Part shown: in pieces, positions 9,401-22,141 of the stretch | Numbering within the stretch: the stretch's first letter is position 1 | How the letters are laid out: every line of letters starts with the position of its first letter | From: Globisporangium splendens | Taxonomy: Eukaryota > Oomycota > Peronosporomycetes > Pythiales > Pythiaceae | Direction of reading: 5' to 3' | DNA length: 64,000 nucleotides | Assembly (NCBI GenBank): GCA_006386115.1 | Contig: VFIW01000037.1 | Location: 333,842 to 397,841, forward strand | The notes under the pieces: generated by a model | What the model was told of the DNA's origin: nothing | Database searches by the model: none | The model's input: only the letters and a program-made list of their open reading frames with translations | Translations under genes and position numbers: made by a program

Positions 9401-10191
9401 ATGCCAAGTGACGACGTGCTCCAAGCCGAAAACGCGTTGCTCCGTGAACAATTGCGCGTTGCGCAAGACCAACTGCGTGTGAAGGATGAACATATCAGTC
9501 AATTGGTGCGCACGAAGGATGACCAACTACGCGCAAAAGATGACCAATTGCGCGTTGCGCAAGACCAACTGCGCGCGAAGAATGAGCACATCACGCTTCT
9601 AATCCAAACTCACCATCGCGAACGCATGCGTCTCATCGACGGCATTGATGGCAAAGTCGATTCGCTCTTGACAGCACACGAGACAACGCACGCGATATTG
9701 GGTAGGATTGAAGAGCGCATTGCGACCCGCCCGATCAACTCGAAGATGCATCATGGTTTTGCTGTCCTCCTTCGAGAGAAAGGTCCGTCGAGCGGTAAAT
9801 ACGAGTTGCGATTCATTTCCGGACAGCAAGCGTATGTGAAGCGCAGGCTTGCACAAGCTCTTGATCATGAAGTATTGGTGCCGTTCAAGCTCGTTGGGAA
9901 CGGCATCAATATGCGCAACAACTTCGTGAGCTTAGCGAATCAACGTCTTGTTGAGACTCTTGGTGTCACGGTATGTGCATTTATTTATTTGTTATGTTTT
10001 ACGTTGTCTAATACGTCTTTTTGCTGCCAGGATAGGAAGCGGAAGCGAGCGATATTTTCTTCCGATGCTGTCGTTCACAGTGGGTTGACTATGAGCAAGA
10101 CTTCCCACCTGAAACAATTAAAGATAGTATAGGCATCGTGTGGAGCAACCTGGAGCAGCGTATCATCAAAGCAATACTGAGAGTAAGTTGA
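9401..10191 (+). CDS. Coiled-coil / GQ-NG domain protein, gene 2 (3' end interrupted by LINE)
   Basis: Exon 1 9401-9970 (190 codons), phase-0 intron 9971-10080 (ACG|GTATGT ... CACAG|TGG), exon 2 10081-10191. Residues 8-65 are a coiled coil with repeats of AQDQLRxKDEH/DDQLRAKDDQL. The shared domain is at about 110-180: HHGFAVLLREKG, YELRFISGQQAYV, KLVGNGINMRNNFV. Exon 2 starts WVDYEQDFPPETIKDSIGIV. The sequence AGA|GTAAGTT at 10182/10183 is a good donor, so a second intron may begin here, with the LINE inserted in it and a last exon at 14282. An alternative acceptor at 10030 gives a basic DRKRKR exon. Function unknown. Confidence 0.65.
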
Positions 10192-13100
10192 GCAGAGAAG
10201 CGGCAAGTACGAAGATATCGGCAAAAGTTGGAGGATCAGCAGCACCGACCGGCAAACCGCACAAGGCGTCAGCTGATCGAAGAACAAGCAAACGCGGCAA
10301 GGGAGGCAGCAGAGTTCAAATTCGGTAAGTATATGCAAGCAACGCAGGGGGATGTTCGTCACTTCTTTCGGAGGATCGCCAACTGGCAGCGGGATCAAAC
10401 AATTTCGCGATTGGAACCGACCCCCGGAAGGTACCACTCACCAAACGCGAGTCTAGCGGACATCATGGGGGAAGAATGGCACCAAATCACCGGCCAGAGC
10501 CATGCTGCGGTCCCTCCGCAGAAGGCTGAACAGCGATTTGATGCACTGGTGTATATCCCGGGAACTCGAAAAGTCACGGAAGAGCAAAACCAAGACTTGA
10601 TGGCACCCATCACTGAAAAGGAAGTGCGAGAGGCAATCGCGGCTTTACATCGGCATAAGGCAGGTGGCGTGGATAGTCTGAACAATGACTTCTACAAGGA
10701 TTGCGAGGACGTGATGGTCGAAGTTTTGGTGCGGGAATTCAACAACATCCAACGCGGGGCAACCATGCCACGATCATTCGGTCAAGGAATCGTGATACCG
10801 TTACGCAAGAAAGGAGATTCGCCAAACCCCCTCGATTACAGACCAATCACTCTGCTTACGACCACTTACAAGTTGTTTGCAAAAGTCTTGGCAACAAGGC
10901 TGCAAGACATCCTTCTGTGGATCATCGGGGAAGCACAACAAGGCTTCGTACGCGACCGACTGATGGAGAACGCGATCCTCATCATGCAAGCTGCATTGGA
11001 CAAAGCGTACCACAACAGTGCTGAAGGGTTGGACGACGCTCCGGGAATTGCGATGCTTGACTTCATGAAGGCTTACGACACATTGGACAGAGATTTTCTG
11101 TACCTTGTGCTGAGCAAGTTCGGCTTTGGGCGACAATTTGTGGATTTAGTACGTCGAATGCACTCGGACACTACAGCGCAGTACCTGGTGAACGGTGAAG
11201 TGTCGAGAGAATGGGAGGTCAAGTCGGGAATTCGTCAAGGTTGCCCCCTCTCCCCTCTCCTGTTTATCGTTGCCGCGGAGATTCTCGCACTGGCAATACA
11301 ACAAGACCCCCATCTAGAAGGTATTCGCGTGACCAGATCCGGAGCAGAACCCCATCTTATTTCGACCTTCGTCGATGACTCCGCCGTCTTTTTGAAACAA
11401 GGGAAACAGCTGCCTCGACTGATGCAGCTGCTGTCCGAGTTCGGCCAGCAATCAGGTCTGCACGTGCAACGAACGAAAAGCAGCTACATCTGTCTCAACA
11501 CAGCAGTAGTCCATGAACAAAGATGCGGCATTCCGGTCCTGAAGCATGGAGAGACGGTGAGGTACCTTGGCATCCAAATAGGTACCGGGAACATCACACA
11601 AGCTAATTGGGAGGACCGCCTGCAAAAGCTCCGAACCAGATTGATCATCGCGGACAAAGTCTCCAACAGTGTGGTGGGGAGAGTGCTTATACTGAATTCG
11701 ATCTTACTGCCGTCGATTCTGTTCACTGTCGGCTACATCAAGCCCCCAGCGAAGGTCGTGGATCAGCTAGTGAATCTACAAAAGCAGTTTTTGTGGAAAT
11801 CGACACTCGGCACAGACGGCACGAGGCACAAGGTGAGTCCTTCCCTGCTCTACCTGCCAGTCAAGGAAGGAGGCATAGGTCTCTATTCAATACGTCTTGC
11901 AATAAAGCGACAAGAGATGCGGCGGACAACTCGGTGGCTACAGCGAGCGCGAGACAAGTATACAGAAGCTTGGCATGAACAGGTGCATCGGGACAAAAGT
12001 CAAAACCGGGGATGTTGCGCGATTTCACCAAAGGAGCGAAGCCAGAACGCACAGACAAGGCTGTACCAGACGAGCAATATCCACAGACTCGGGTGGGAGT
12101 ATCTCTGTGAAGACCTGGTGGCTGCAGAGGGACGCAATCCGCGTGGAAAGACGATCCGAAGCGGCAGATGGAATCCTTGCTACCGACCCTGGACCTCGAG
12201 TGGAGATCAGACGGACGTGTAGGTGTGTACTTTGGGAGAAAACCTGAGCAGACGATTCATCAACTATCGGAAGAGACTCGAGCCTTCTGGCCATCCTTTC
12301 AGTGGAACGACAACCCCTGGATAATCGACAGTCAAGGCGAGCAGTATACAGTCAAAACGGTTCCTTTCCTGAAGGAATGCAATTTGGCCAGCTTCAACGT
12401 GAGACGGGAGGAAGAGCGAGTGTTCTCTGTGCGGCTACCAACCATGACGGCGACTCTCACGTTCAAACGAATGACTACCCTGCGAAAACTCGTAACCAGC
12501 ATCATTCTATGCTCACCGGAGATAGAAATCGATGCAGGCAACCAGTTGAACAGTCACCAGGAGCCGTGGAGCAGGAAACACACAAAACGAGAGTACAAGT
12601 GGATCAGCAACGGCATGGGAACCATCATCGCGGTGCCAGTATCGGAGGGAGCCACACGGACTACATCCAGATGCAACGGCAAGCAAACGGAGTTCTCTGG
12701 ACAGTGACCGACTGGGCTGGGGATGCTATCTGTCAACAAGACGTGGCAATGATCGAAGAAGAAATAAAAACCGTAGGGTGGACATTCAAACCGCACCCGC
12801 TCACGACTCACTGTCCGTGGCTGGTGCATGAACGTACTCCCCCAAACAGCATCCAGAAGACAGTTGACCGAGCACGAACACGAAGGTTGCACAGCAAGTT
12901 GTATCAAGGTCTCGGAGGACTTACAGACAAACTCAACGAAGTCGCAAGAACTGACCAGTGGTACAGCCATGTGCAGTATCGGCTACCAGCAGATCTATGG
13001 AAACAACGAGGATGTCTTACGCCGTATCAGATGTGGACGACATACCGGATCTCCACGATGCAGCTCAACCTGTTCCATCCGGGAAGGATCGAGTCTCCAG

Positions 13101-14230
13101 CGTGCCCAAGCAATGCCGGATGTGGGGAGGCAAAAGAAACTATCTCACACATAGTGTGGAGTTGCAAGCGAGCACAAGCCTCGTGGACGGCCTTCCTCGG
13201 GCGATGGATGGGCCGAACATTGACGGAGCAAGCACTCAACCTCTTCCTGCCTCATATTGCCAGCCGTACAGCCCCGCCAGGTCAACGATCTTTGCTCCGG
13301 GAATTGGAAAAGCGCTTCGGGTTCATTACTCCGGAACACTCGACAGCACTACAGAAACTTTGGTTTATCGTCGCATCAAGCATCCCAGTTTTGCTGTGGA
13401 GAACGAGAGTGGAAATAATGCATGAACGGCAACACGTCACTATCGAAGAAAGTACCCAGCGAGTGTGGACAGCGTGTGTGATGCAAGTGCGGGCTGTGGC
13501 TCATCGGATGAGAACGCTCAAAGGAGAAAAGATCGATGCAACTTGCCTGAGCCAACTGCTCAGCGTACTGGAGAGACAAGACTTGTCGCGCCAACTGGAA
13601 GCATGGGCGACGGCGCGTTTGTATTTCGATGGAGGTGCACGCGGCAACCCAGGTCCAGGAGGCAGTGGATGGGCACTCATCTTCCTGAATGAACGCAGCA
13701 ATCGATGGGAACTCAAAGCATGCGGCTATGCGTACATGGGACCAGAAGTCACGAACAATTGGTGCGAATACAGCGCGCTGAAAGATGGCCTGGCATACAG
13801 TGCACACTACCTACAGCACTATGAAGTCAAGTTGGAAGTCTTCGGAGACAGCCAAATGATTATCGCATCCCAGAACGGGTTCTCCTCAATACGCCAGACC
13901 AAGTTGCAGCCACTAGCAGTTCGGGTAAACCAAATCATCGCCAACTTTGCGTGGACCTCCTGGAATCACACAAAACGAGAACAAAACAAGATGGCCGATC
14001 TTCTCGCCAACGTGGCAATGAACTCCAAGAGTGCGAAGATACTCACCGACGAATCGCGGGGAAATGATCAAGTTGTTATGTCCCAAGTCGCAGCTCTACT
14101 CGACAATGACATCGGTGCCACACCGTCAAGACTTAGAAACACCTCACTGCCAGCAGTGTTAATGAGACTCAGGAATTCTTAAACTGTGTGTAGATCATAA
14201 GTTAAATAGAATCACCTTCTCTCTCTCTCA
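10192..14230 (+). mobile_element. 5'-truncated LINE (RT + RNase H), copy 1
   Basis: The element starts within or just after gene 2 with coding sequence already in progress, so its 5' end with any endonuclease is missing. It ends with a 3' UTR, TGTGTGTAGATCATAAG, and a (TCTC)n tail at about 14217-14230. No target-site duplication could be defined because the insertion abuts the P2 centre. The same 5' truncation point occurs in the inverted copy, so both descend from one insertion or one recombination. Confidence 0.8.
10198..14182 (+). pseudogene. LINE reverse transcriptase / RNase H polyprotein, copy 1
   Basis: One long coding region broken by two single-base losses. The first frame (to 12222) carries the RT: PITLLTTTYKLFAKVLATRL, palm motif A LDFMKAYDTLDR, motif B GIRQGCPLSPLLF, motif C FVDDSAVF (catalytic DD kept). 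A lost C near 12150 and a lost G near 12647 (both in homopolymers) shift the connection region. The last frame (12648-14182) ends in an RNase H: DGGARGNPGPGG, NNWCEYSALKDGL, VFGDSQMII and NKMADLLAN, giving the D-E-D-D set. Related LINEs copy their RNA into DNA at a nick. Confidence 0.8.
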
Positions 14231-14515
14231 TATGAATGCATTATTTGGGATTTTCACAATCAAATCATTGAAGCCATCAAGCGACGCAGACCAGCGCTTC
14301 CGACAACGCGCTCGAAACGAAAGAAGCAATATTGAAAGCAGCGATTGAGCGTGAAAGCTTTGCCTCGCCATCTCCATTTCATGAAGTAAGATTAACTAGC
14401 CGCGATCGTTCTCTGCTAATGAGATCTTTCAGCTTTGCGTGCATAGGGTGATATGTATCGTCTATCTCTCTATCGTAAGTCTCTATTGATTCGCCTATAC
14501 TATCTTTTTTTTAGA
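14231..14515. other. Unique spacer at P2 centre, possible gene 2 last exon
   Basis: A 285-base single-copy segment between the two LINE tails. On the + strand a frame IIEAIK|RRRPALPTTRSKRKKQY-stop ends at 14335; ATCAAG|CGA at 14281/14282 is a phase-0 acceptor matching the donor phase at 10182/10183. The basic tail would be a plausible nuclear signal. The remainder (14336-14515) has an intron-like GTAAGATTAACTAG...TTTCAG but no clear frame. Confidence 0.35.
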
Positions 14516-17500
14516 GAGAGAGAAGGTAATTCTATTTAACTTATGATCTACACACAGTTTAAGAATTCCTGAGTCTCATTAACACTGCTGGCAGTGAGGT
14601 GTTTCTAATTTTGACGTGTGGCACCGATGTCTTGTCGATTAGAGCTGCGACTTGGGAACATAACCACTTGAATCATTTCCCGCGATTCGCCGTTGATATC
14701 TTCGCAACGCTTTAGTTCATTGCCTATGTGGGCGAGAAGACGGCCATCTTGTTTTGTTCTTCGTCGTTGTGTGATTCCAGGAGGTCCCGGCAAAGGTGGG
14801 ATGATTTGATGACGCGAGCTGCTAGCAGGCTGCAACTTGTCTGGCGTATGAGGAGAACCCGTTCTGGGATTCGATAATCTTATGGCGCTGTCCTCCAACA
14901 AAACAAAAAAAGAACAAACAAGAAGAAAAAAGAAAAAAAAAATGACCCTTCCAACTTGACTTCATAATGCTGTAGGTCGTGTGCACTGTATGTCATTCCA
15001 TCTTTCAGCTCTCTGTATTCGCGCCCACTTGCTCTTGACTCTGGTCCCCATGTACGCATGCCCGCATGCGTTGAGTCCCAACTGATTCTGCGTGCTTCAT
15101 TCATATATGAGTGCCCATCCGCTGCCTCCTGGACCTGGGTTGCCGCGTGCACCTCCATCGAAATACAAACGCGCCGTCGCCCATTCTTCCAGTTGGTGCG
15201 ACAAGTCTTGTCTCTCCAGTACGCTGAGCAGTTGGCTCGGGCAGATAGCATTGATCTTTTCTCCTTTGAGCGTTCTCATCCGATGAGCCACGGCCCGCAC
15301 TTGCATCACACACGCTGTCCACACTCGCTGGGTGCTTTCTTCGATAACGAGGTGTTGCCGTTCATGCACTATCTCCACTCTCGTTCTCCATAGCAACACT
15401 GGGATGCTTGATGTGACGATAAACCAGAGTTTCTGTAGTGCTACGGAGTGTTCCGGAGTAATGAACCCGAAGTGCTTTTCCAATTCCCGGAGCAAAGATC
15501 GTTGACCTGGCGGGACTGTGCGACTAGCAATATGAGGTAGGAAGAGATTGAGTGCTTGCTCCGTCAATGTTCGACCCATCCATCGCCCGAGGAAGGCGGT
15601 CCACGCGGCTTGCGCTCGCTTGCAATTCCACACTATGTGCGAGATAGTTTCTTTTGTCTCCCCACATCCGGCATTGCTTGGGCACGCCGAAGACTCGATC
15701 CTTCCCGGATGGAAAAGGTTGAGCTGCATCGTAGAAATCCGGTATGTCGTCCACATCTGAAAAGGCGTAAGACATCCTCGTTGTTTCCATAGATCTGCTG
15801 GTAGTCGATACTGCACATGGCTGTACCACTGGTCAGTTTTCGCGACTTCGTTGAGCTTGTCTATGAGTCCTCCGAGACCTTGATACAACTTGCTGTGCAG
15901 CCTCCGCATTCGTGCTCGGTCAATTGTCTTCTGGATACTATTTGGGGGAGTGCGTTCGTGCACCAGCCACGGACAGTGAGTCGTGAGCGGGTGCGGTTTG
16001 AATCTCCACCCTGTAGTCTTTATTTCTTCTTCGATCATTGCAACGTCTTGTTGACAGATAGCATCCCCAGCCCAGTCGGTCACTGTCCAGAGAACTCCGT
16101 CTGCTTTCCGTTGCATCTGAATGTAGTCCGTGTGGCTCCCCTCCGATACTGGCACCGCGATGATGGTTCCCATGCCATTGCTGATCCACTTGTACTCTCG
16201 TTTTGTGTGTTTCCTGCTCCACGGCTCCTGGTGACTGTTCAACTGGTTGCCTGCATCGATTCCTATCTCCGGTGAGCATAGAATGATGCTGGTTACGAGT
16301 TTTCGCAAGGTGGTCATTCGTTTGAACGTGAGAGTCGCCGTCATGGTTGGTATCCGCACGGAGAACACTCGCTCTTCCTCCCGTCTCACGTTGAAGCTGG
16401 TCAAATTGCATTCCTTCAGGAAAGGAACCGTTTTGACTGTATACTGCTCGCCTTGACTGTCGATTATCCAGGGGTTGTCGTTCCACTGAAAGGATGGCCA
16501 GAAGGCTCGAGTCTCTTCCGATACTTGATGAATCGTCTGCTCAGGTTTTCTCCCAAAGTACACACCTACACGTCCGTCTGATCTCCACTCGAGGTCCAGG
16601 GTCGGTAGTAAGGATTCCATTTGCCGCTTCAGATCGTCTTTCCACGCGGGATCGCGTCTCTCTGCCGCCACCAAGTCTTCACAGAGATACTCCCACCCGA
16701 GTCTGTGGATATTGCTCGTCTGGTACAGCCTTGTCTGCGCGAGCTGGCATCACTCCTTTGGTGAAATCGCGCAACATCCCCGGTTTTGACTTTTGTCCCG
16801 ATGCACCTGTTCATGCCAAGCTTCTGTATACTTGTCTCGCGCTCGCAGTATCCACCGAGTTGTCCGCCGCATCGCTTGTCGCTTTATTGCAAGAGGTATT
16901 GAGTAGAGACCTATGCCTCCTTCCTTGAATGGCAGGTAGAGCAGGGAGGGACTCACCTTGTGTCTCGTGCTGTCTGTGCCGAGTGTCGAGTTCCACAAAA
17001 ACTGCTTTTGTAGATTCACTAGCTGATCCACGACTCTCGCTGGGGGCTTGATGTAGCCGGCGGTGAACAGAATCGACGGCAGTAAGACCGAATTCAGTAT
17101 AAGCACTCTCCCCACCACGCTGTTGGAGACTTTGGCCGCGATGATCAATCTGGTTCGGAGCTTTTGCAGGCGGTCCTCCCAATTAGCTTGTGTGATGTTC
17201 CCGGTTCCTATTTGGATGCCAAGGTACCTCACCGTCTCTCCATGCTTCAGAATTGGAATGCCGCATCTTTGTTCCTGGACTACTGCTGTGTTGAGACAGA
17301 TGTAGCTGCTTTTCGTTCGTTGCACGTGCAGACCTGATTGCTGGCCGAACTCGGACAGCAGCTGCATCAGTCGAGGCAGCTGTTTCCCTTGTTTCAAAAA
17401 GACGGCGGAGTCATCGACGAAGGTCGAAATGAGATGGGGTTCTGCTCCGGATCTGGTCACGCGAATACCTTCTAGATGGGGGTCTTGTTGTATTGCCAGT

Positions 17501-18577
17501 GCGAGAATCTCCGCGGCAACGATAAACAGGAGAGGGGAGAGGGGGCAACCTTGACGAATTCCCAACTTGACCTCCCATTCTCTCGACACTTCACCGTTCA
17601 CCAGGTACTGCGCTGTAGTGTCCGAGTGCATTCGACGTACTAAATCCACAAATTGTCGACCAAAGCCGAACTTGCTCAGCACAAGGTACAGAAAATCTCT
17701 GTCCAATGTGTCGTAAGCCTTCATGAAATCAAACATCGCAATTCCCGGAGCGTCGTCCAACCCTTCAGCACTGTTGTGGTACGCTTTGTCCAACGCAGCT
17801 TGCATGATGAGGATCGCGTTCTCCATCAGTCGGTCGCGTACGAAGCCTTGTTGTGCTTCCCCGATGATCCACAGAAGGATGTCTTGCAGCCTTGTTGCCA
17901 AGACTTTTGCAAACAACTTGTAAGTGGTCGTAAGCAGGGGGGTTTGGCGAATCTCCTTTCTTGCGCAACGGTATCACGATTCCTTGACCGAATGATCGTG
18001 GCATGGTTGCCCCGCGTTGGATGTTGTTGAATTCCCGCACCAAAACTTCGACCATCACGTCCTCGCAATCCTTGTAGAAGTCATTGTTCAGACTATCCAC
18101 GCCACCTGCCTTATGCCGATGTAAAGCCGCGATTGCCTCTCGCACTTCCTTTTCAGTGATGGGTGCCATCAAGTCTTGGTTTTGCTCTTCCGTGACTTTT
18201 CGAGTTCCCGGGATATACACCAGTGCATCAAATCGCTGTTCAGCCTTCTGCGGAGGGACCGCAGCATGGCTCTGGCCGGTGATTTGGTGCCATTCTTCCC
18301 CCATGATGTCCGCTAGACTCGCGTTTGGTGAGTGGTACCTTCCGGGGGTCGGTTCCAATCGCGAAATTGTTTGATCCCGCTGCCAGTTGGCGATCCTCCG
18401 AAAGAAGTGACGAACATCCCCCTGCGTTGCTTGCATATACTTACCGAATTTGAACTCTGCTGCCTCACTTGCCGCGTTTGCTTGTTCTTCGATCAGCTGA
18501 CGCCTTGTGCGGTTTGCCGGTCGGTGCTGCTGATCCTCCAACTTTTGCCGATATCTTCGTACTTGCCGCTTCTCTGC
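14516..18577 (-). mobile_element. 5'-truncated LINE (RT + RNase H), copy 2
   Basis: Inverted partner of copy 1 with the same 5' truncation. Coding pieces: RT N-terminal part to about 17940, where about 20 bases are missing and the frame shifts; RT palm to thumb 17916-16750; connection and start of RNase H 16674-15097 with DGGARGNPGPGG intact; the rest of RNase H is scrambled. Inner-half substitutions such as GIAMF, VKLGIRQ and TAGYIKPPARVV are not shared with copies 1 and 3, which agree with each other. Confidence 0.8.
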
Positions 18578-19368
18578 TCAACTTACTCTCAGTATTGCTT
18601 TGATGATACGCTGCTCCAGGTTGCTCCACACGATGCCTATACTATCTTTAATTGTTTCAGGTGGGAAGTCTTGCTCATAGTCAACCCACTGTGAACGACA
18701 GCATCGGAAGAAAATATCGCTCGCTTCCGCTTCCTATCCTGGCAGCAAAAAGACGTATTAGACAACGTAAAACATAACAAATAAATAAATGCACATACCG
18801 TGACACCAAGAGTCTCAACAAGACGTTGATTCGCTAAGCTCACGAAGTTGTTGCGCATATTGATGCCGTTCCCAACGAGCTTGAACGGCACCAATACTTC
18901 GTGATCAAGAGCTTGTGCAAGCCTGCGCTTCACATACGCTTGCTGTCCGGAAATGAATCGCAACTCGTATTTACCGCTCGACGGACCTTTCTCTCGAAGG
19001 AGGACAGCAAAACCATGATGCATCTTCGAGTTGATCGGGCGGGTCGCAATGCGCTCTTCAATCCTACCCAATATCGCGTGCGTTGTCTCGTGTGCTGTCA
19101 AGAGCGAATCGACTTTGCCATCAATGCCGTCGATGAGACGCATGCGTTCGCGATGGTGAGTTTGGATTAGAAGCGTGATGTGCTCATTCTTCGCGCGCAG
19201 TTGGTCTTGCGCAACGCGCAATTGGTCATCTTTTGCGCGTAGTTGGTCATCCTTCGTGCGCACCAATTGACTGATATGTTCATCCTTCACACGCAGTTGG
19301 TCTTGCGCAACGCGCAATTGTTCACGGAGCAACGCGTTTTCGGCTTGGAGCACGTCGTCACTTGGCAT
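18578..19368 (-). CDS. Coiled-coil / GQ-NG domain protein, gene 2 mirror copy
   Basis: Mirror of 9401-10191: exon 1 19368-18799, intron 18798-18689, exon 2 18688-18578. The encoded exon 1 protein is identical as far as I can compare. The intron, the competing acceptor and the GTAAGT after exon 2 are retained. Like the left copy it is cut by the LINE, so if the last exon is at 14282 only the left copy could splice to it in the same orientation. Function unknown. Confidence 0.65.
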
Positions 19369-20167
19369 TTTTGCTTTGTTTCTTCTTGTTGAATGAAGGA
19401 AGTCGATGTGAAGGATAACAGAATGAATGTCAATTTGAAAATTTGTATTGGGTGTGGCAAGTATTTAAAACACTTCATCAGAGTCAGAATCAGAATCAGC
19501 ATTACCGTCAACATTCGGTATTATCGTAAAAACACTGTACTACTGCCATCACACGGTACAATCATCACGACACAGTTCAACATTTCCAAAATTAACTGAT
19601 AGTTATTTTGAGTTGTATTTATTATTTGAATATAATATACAAAGTGAATCGAACTTGAACGACATCTTTGCCCGGAGATACCTTCTCCGAGATTGTCAGG
19701 CGGTCTAAGTTCACTCAGAGTATCGGCCCGAATCAAAAAACAGAAGGCCATCTCTGAGTTGTTTGGTGCTATGGTATCTCATGGCAACTTGTAAGATCAT
19801 TTGAGATGAGGTGAGGTGAGGGATCAACCAGCACCGAAGCATCAAGAAACACAAAACAAACAGAAAAAAAAGACTGACCAGCACATATTTGCCTTCTCGA
19901 GGCTGCGGACCTGAGGGTATCTCGCGCCGAGCAATGAGAGTCCTCAGTAGTTTTTCAGCCTGGTCCGAGTATTGCGTAGTTTATGAGATCCGTTGTTAGC
20001 AGAGTTTTTTCTCGCGCTTTTCTCGCGCTAACATCACTCAAAATGAATCATTCGACCGAATCTCCCAACGACAAGCAACCATCCGATCTTTGTAGCGAGA
20101 ATGCAGTAGGCAAGGAGTTGAGCATCTGTGCATTTTTCACTTACCAAAATAATATATGTGTTTGCAT

Positions 20168-21255
20168 CTATATCTCTATGTCTGACTCTTCTTCGTCATC
20201 GTCTCGGATCAGATCGACGAACTCGTCATCGATTCTCTCTTCAAGTACGAGGCGAGACCAGTCGTTCGCAGCGAGGAGAGGTGAGAGCTCGTTGAACGCA
20301 TGGATGGCTTCGTCGATGAACCCGCGGAACTCGTCGTAGCTAATGTTTGTTCCCGACCGCCATGTCCACCAGATTGCTGTGCAGTGGGGGCGCAGATCGC
20401 GGCTCTACGTCGTTTCTATACCTTAGATTAATACCGCAACTGTAGCATACATCAAATAAAGCAAACACTTACCAGAGGACGATACTCGGGGTCCAGAGAG
20501 TCCTTGATGCGCTGATTTGTGTGTGTTTTTACGTACTGGCGCAAATCGATCCCGTTACCAGACTTGCAAAGGCGAAGCGGGTGCCCACCATCCAATATCA
20601 GCTCGGTGCGTTGCTCAACACAGTATTGCTTCTGGCCCGACGTGCACCTGATGCTCTTGGACTGCTGTTCGCTGTCAAATTCTGTCAAGAGGTAGTAGTG
20701 CTCGAGAGGTCGGCTCGGCGCAGTCGTCCCTTTCTCTCTCTTTGCTACGCGCTGCAAATCGGTCAGTCGGTTACTGATCTGAGCGTTCGCGCCAAGCACA
20801 CGGTCGATGCGTCCACAGATGTCGCGCCGGTGCTCGCGATTGAGCTGTACGAGCGCATTGCGGAGCGATTCGTGGTGTGCGTCGTTGACGCGTGCGAGCT
20901 CTTCGTGGTGTGCGTCGTTGACGCGTGCGAGCTCTTCGCGGTGCTCGCGATTGAGTCGAGCGAGCTCTTCGTGTGCGTCTTTGAGTTGTGCGAGCGCTTT
21001 GTGGTGTGCGTCGTTGACGCGTGCGAGCTCTTCGCGGTGCTCGCGATTGAGTCGAGCGAGCTCTTCGTGTGCGTCTTTGAGTTGTGCGAGCGCTTCGTGG
21101 TGTGCGTCGCTTAGGCGTGCGAGATCCGCCTCAAGGCGCGTGCGGGCTTCGCGCTCACGGTCGAGATCCGCCTCAAGGCGCGTCCGGAGGTCATGTTCGT
21201 GCTCGAGGTCGCGCAGGGCGTTGTCAAGTCGGTGCTGTAGGGCAACGAGCGCCAT
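20168..21255 (-). CDS. Coiled-coil / GQ-NG domain protein, gene 1 mirror copy
   Basis: Mirror of 7524-8611: exon 1 21255-20473, intron 20472-20405, exon 2 20404-20168. The only clear protein change is in the heptad region (ARVNDAHHK here, ALVNDAHHK in the left copy), which restores the repeat consensus, so this copy looks closer to the ancestral form. The splice sites and the 79-codon second exon are unchanged. It diverges from the coiled-coil fragment at 21454 across the same 198-bp region. Confidence 0.7.
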
Positions 21256-21453
21256 GATGGTCTCTTCACTTTCAAAATTGCAAACTGTGTGTGCAGAGAG
21301 ACTCAGGCACCAGTACAAAATGCATTGGCTGAATGCATCTGAGTCTGAGGAAACACAGTTTAAAACACTTGCAGTTGCCAAACTCAAACCAAACGATTCT
21401 TTGCGCGCGCATTCATCAACTTCATCAACTTCATCCACAAGTAGGCAAGCAAC

Positions 21454-21662
21454 ATGCAGAGCAGCAGCGAAGCGAGTGAGAACGAGTTCCTGAAGAAGCA
21501 CATCACTGAACTAGAAGCACAGGTCTCGAGACTGACTCTCAGACACACTACTCCGAGCGCATGCAGCTTCATGACGAACGCGGGAGACTGATTCAGGTGC
21601 ACCACGCTGAACGCGCCGCTATGAGGACAACTTCCCAATTGAAGCGCTCAAGACATGTTTAA
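21454..21662 (+). pseudogene. 5' fragment of a coiled-coil gene, third copy
   Basis: Same sequence as 116-324, including the one-base shift. It lies in the P2 right arm between the gene 1 mirror copy and the SET gene. Confidence 0.6.
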
Positions 21663-22141
21663 TGAGTTGTTTATTAGTTTGATAGCGTGTTTTCGTTCAG
21701 GTCTCCACCACAATTCAAAGTTGGGTGACGCCGCCAACGAATCCGAAAATGACATGAGGTCAGTTGCCATTTATCAACCCCCCCTATTGCTTTTTCGACA
21801 CCCCACAGGGTCAAAACAGGACATATGCACTGTGTTATGGAAATTCCTCTCTGCCTTATCTGCCAAAAAGATCCATCTCTTCTTGGCTGTTCGCATTCGA
21901 TAGAATGAGTATGTTGCTGTCCTTCTCTCTGAAAGTGAATAGAGTGAGAGGTCGAATGCGGCAGCGTCCTTTCTCTTGCTACTGTGATGGATTTAGGCCA
22001 ATAGAAACGCTGGGATTCATCACAGATGAACTTGCACCCAATCAGTGCACCGCACATTGTCAAGTTTCGTCTCACCCAAACATTTGACGACTGAATGCTG
22101 TCGTCTTTCGTCTCACTCAGGAAGTTGACAACTGGAAGAGA

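Larger units (their letters stand above)
5932..14229. repeat. P2 inverted duplication, left arm
   Basis: Reverse complement of 14516-22846; paired positions sum to about 28,770-28,779. The arm contains, from outside in, the SET gene, the coiled-coil fragment, genes 1 and 2 and a LINE. Outside the LINE the arms differ at only a handful of sites that I could see. Inside the LINE the differences become frequent toward the centre. Confidence 0.9.
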
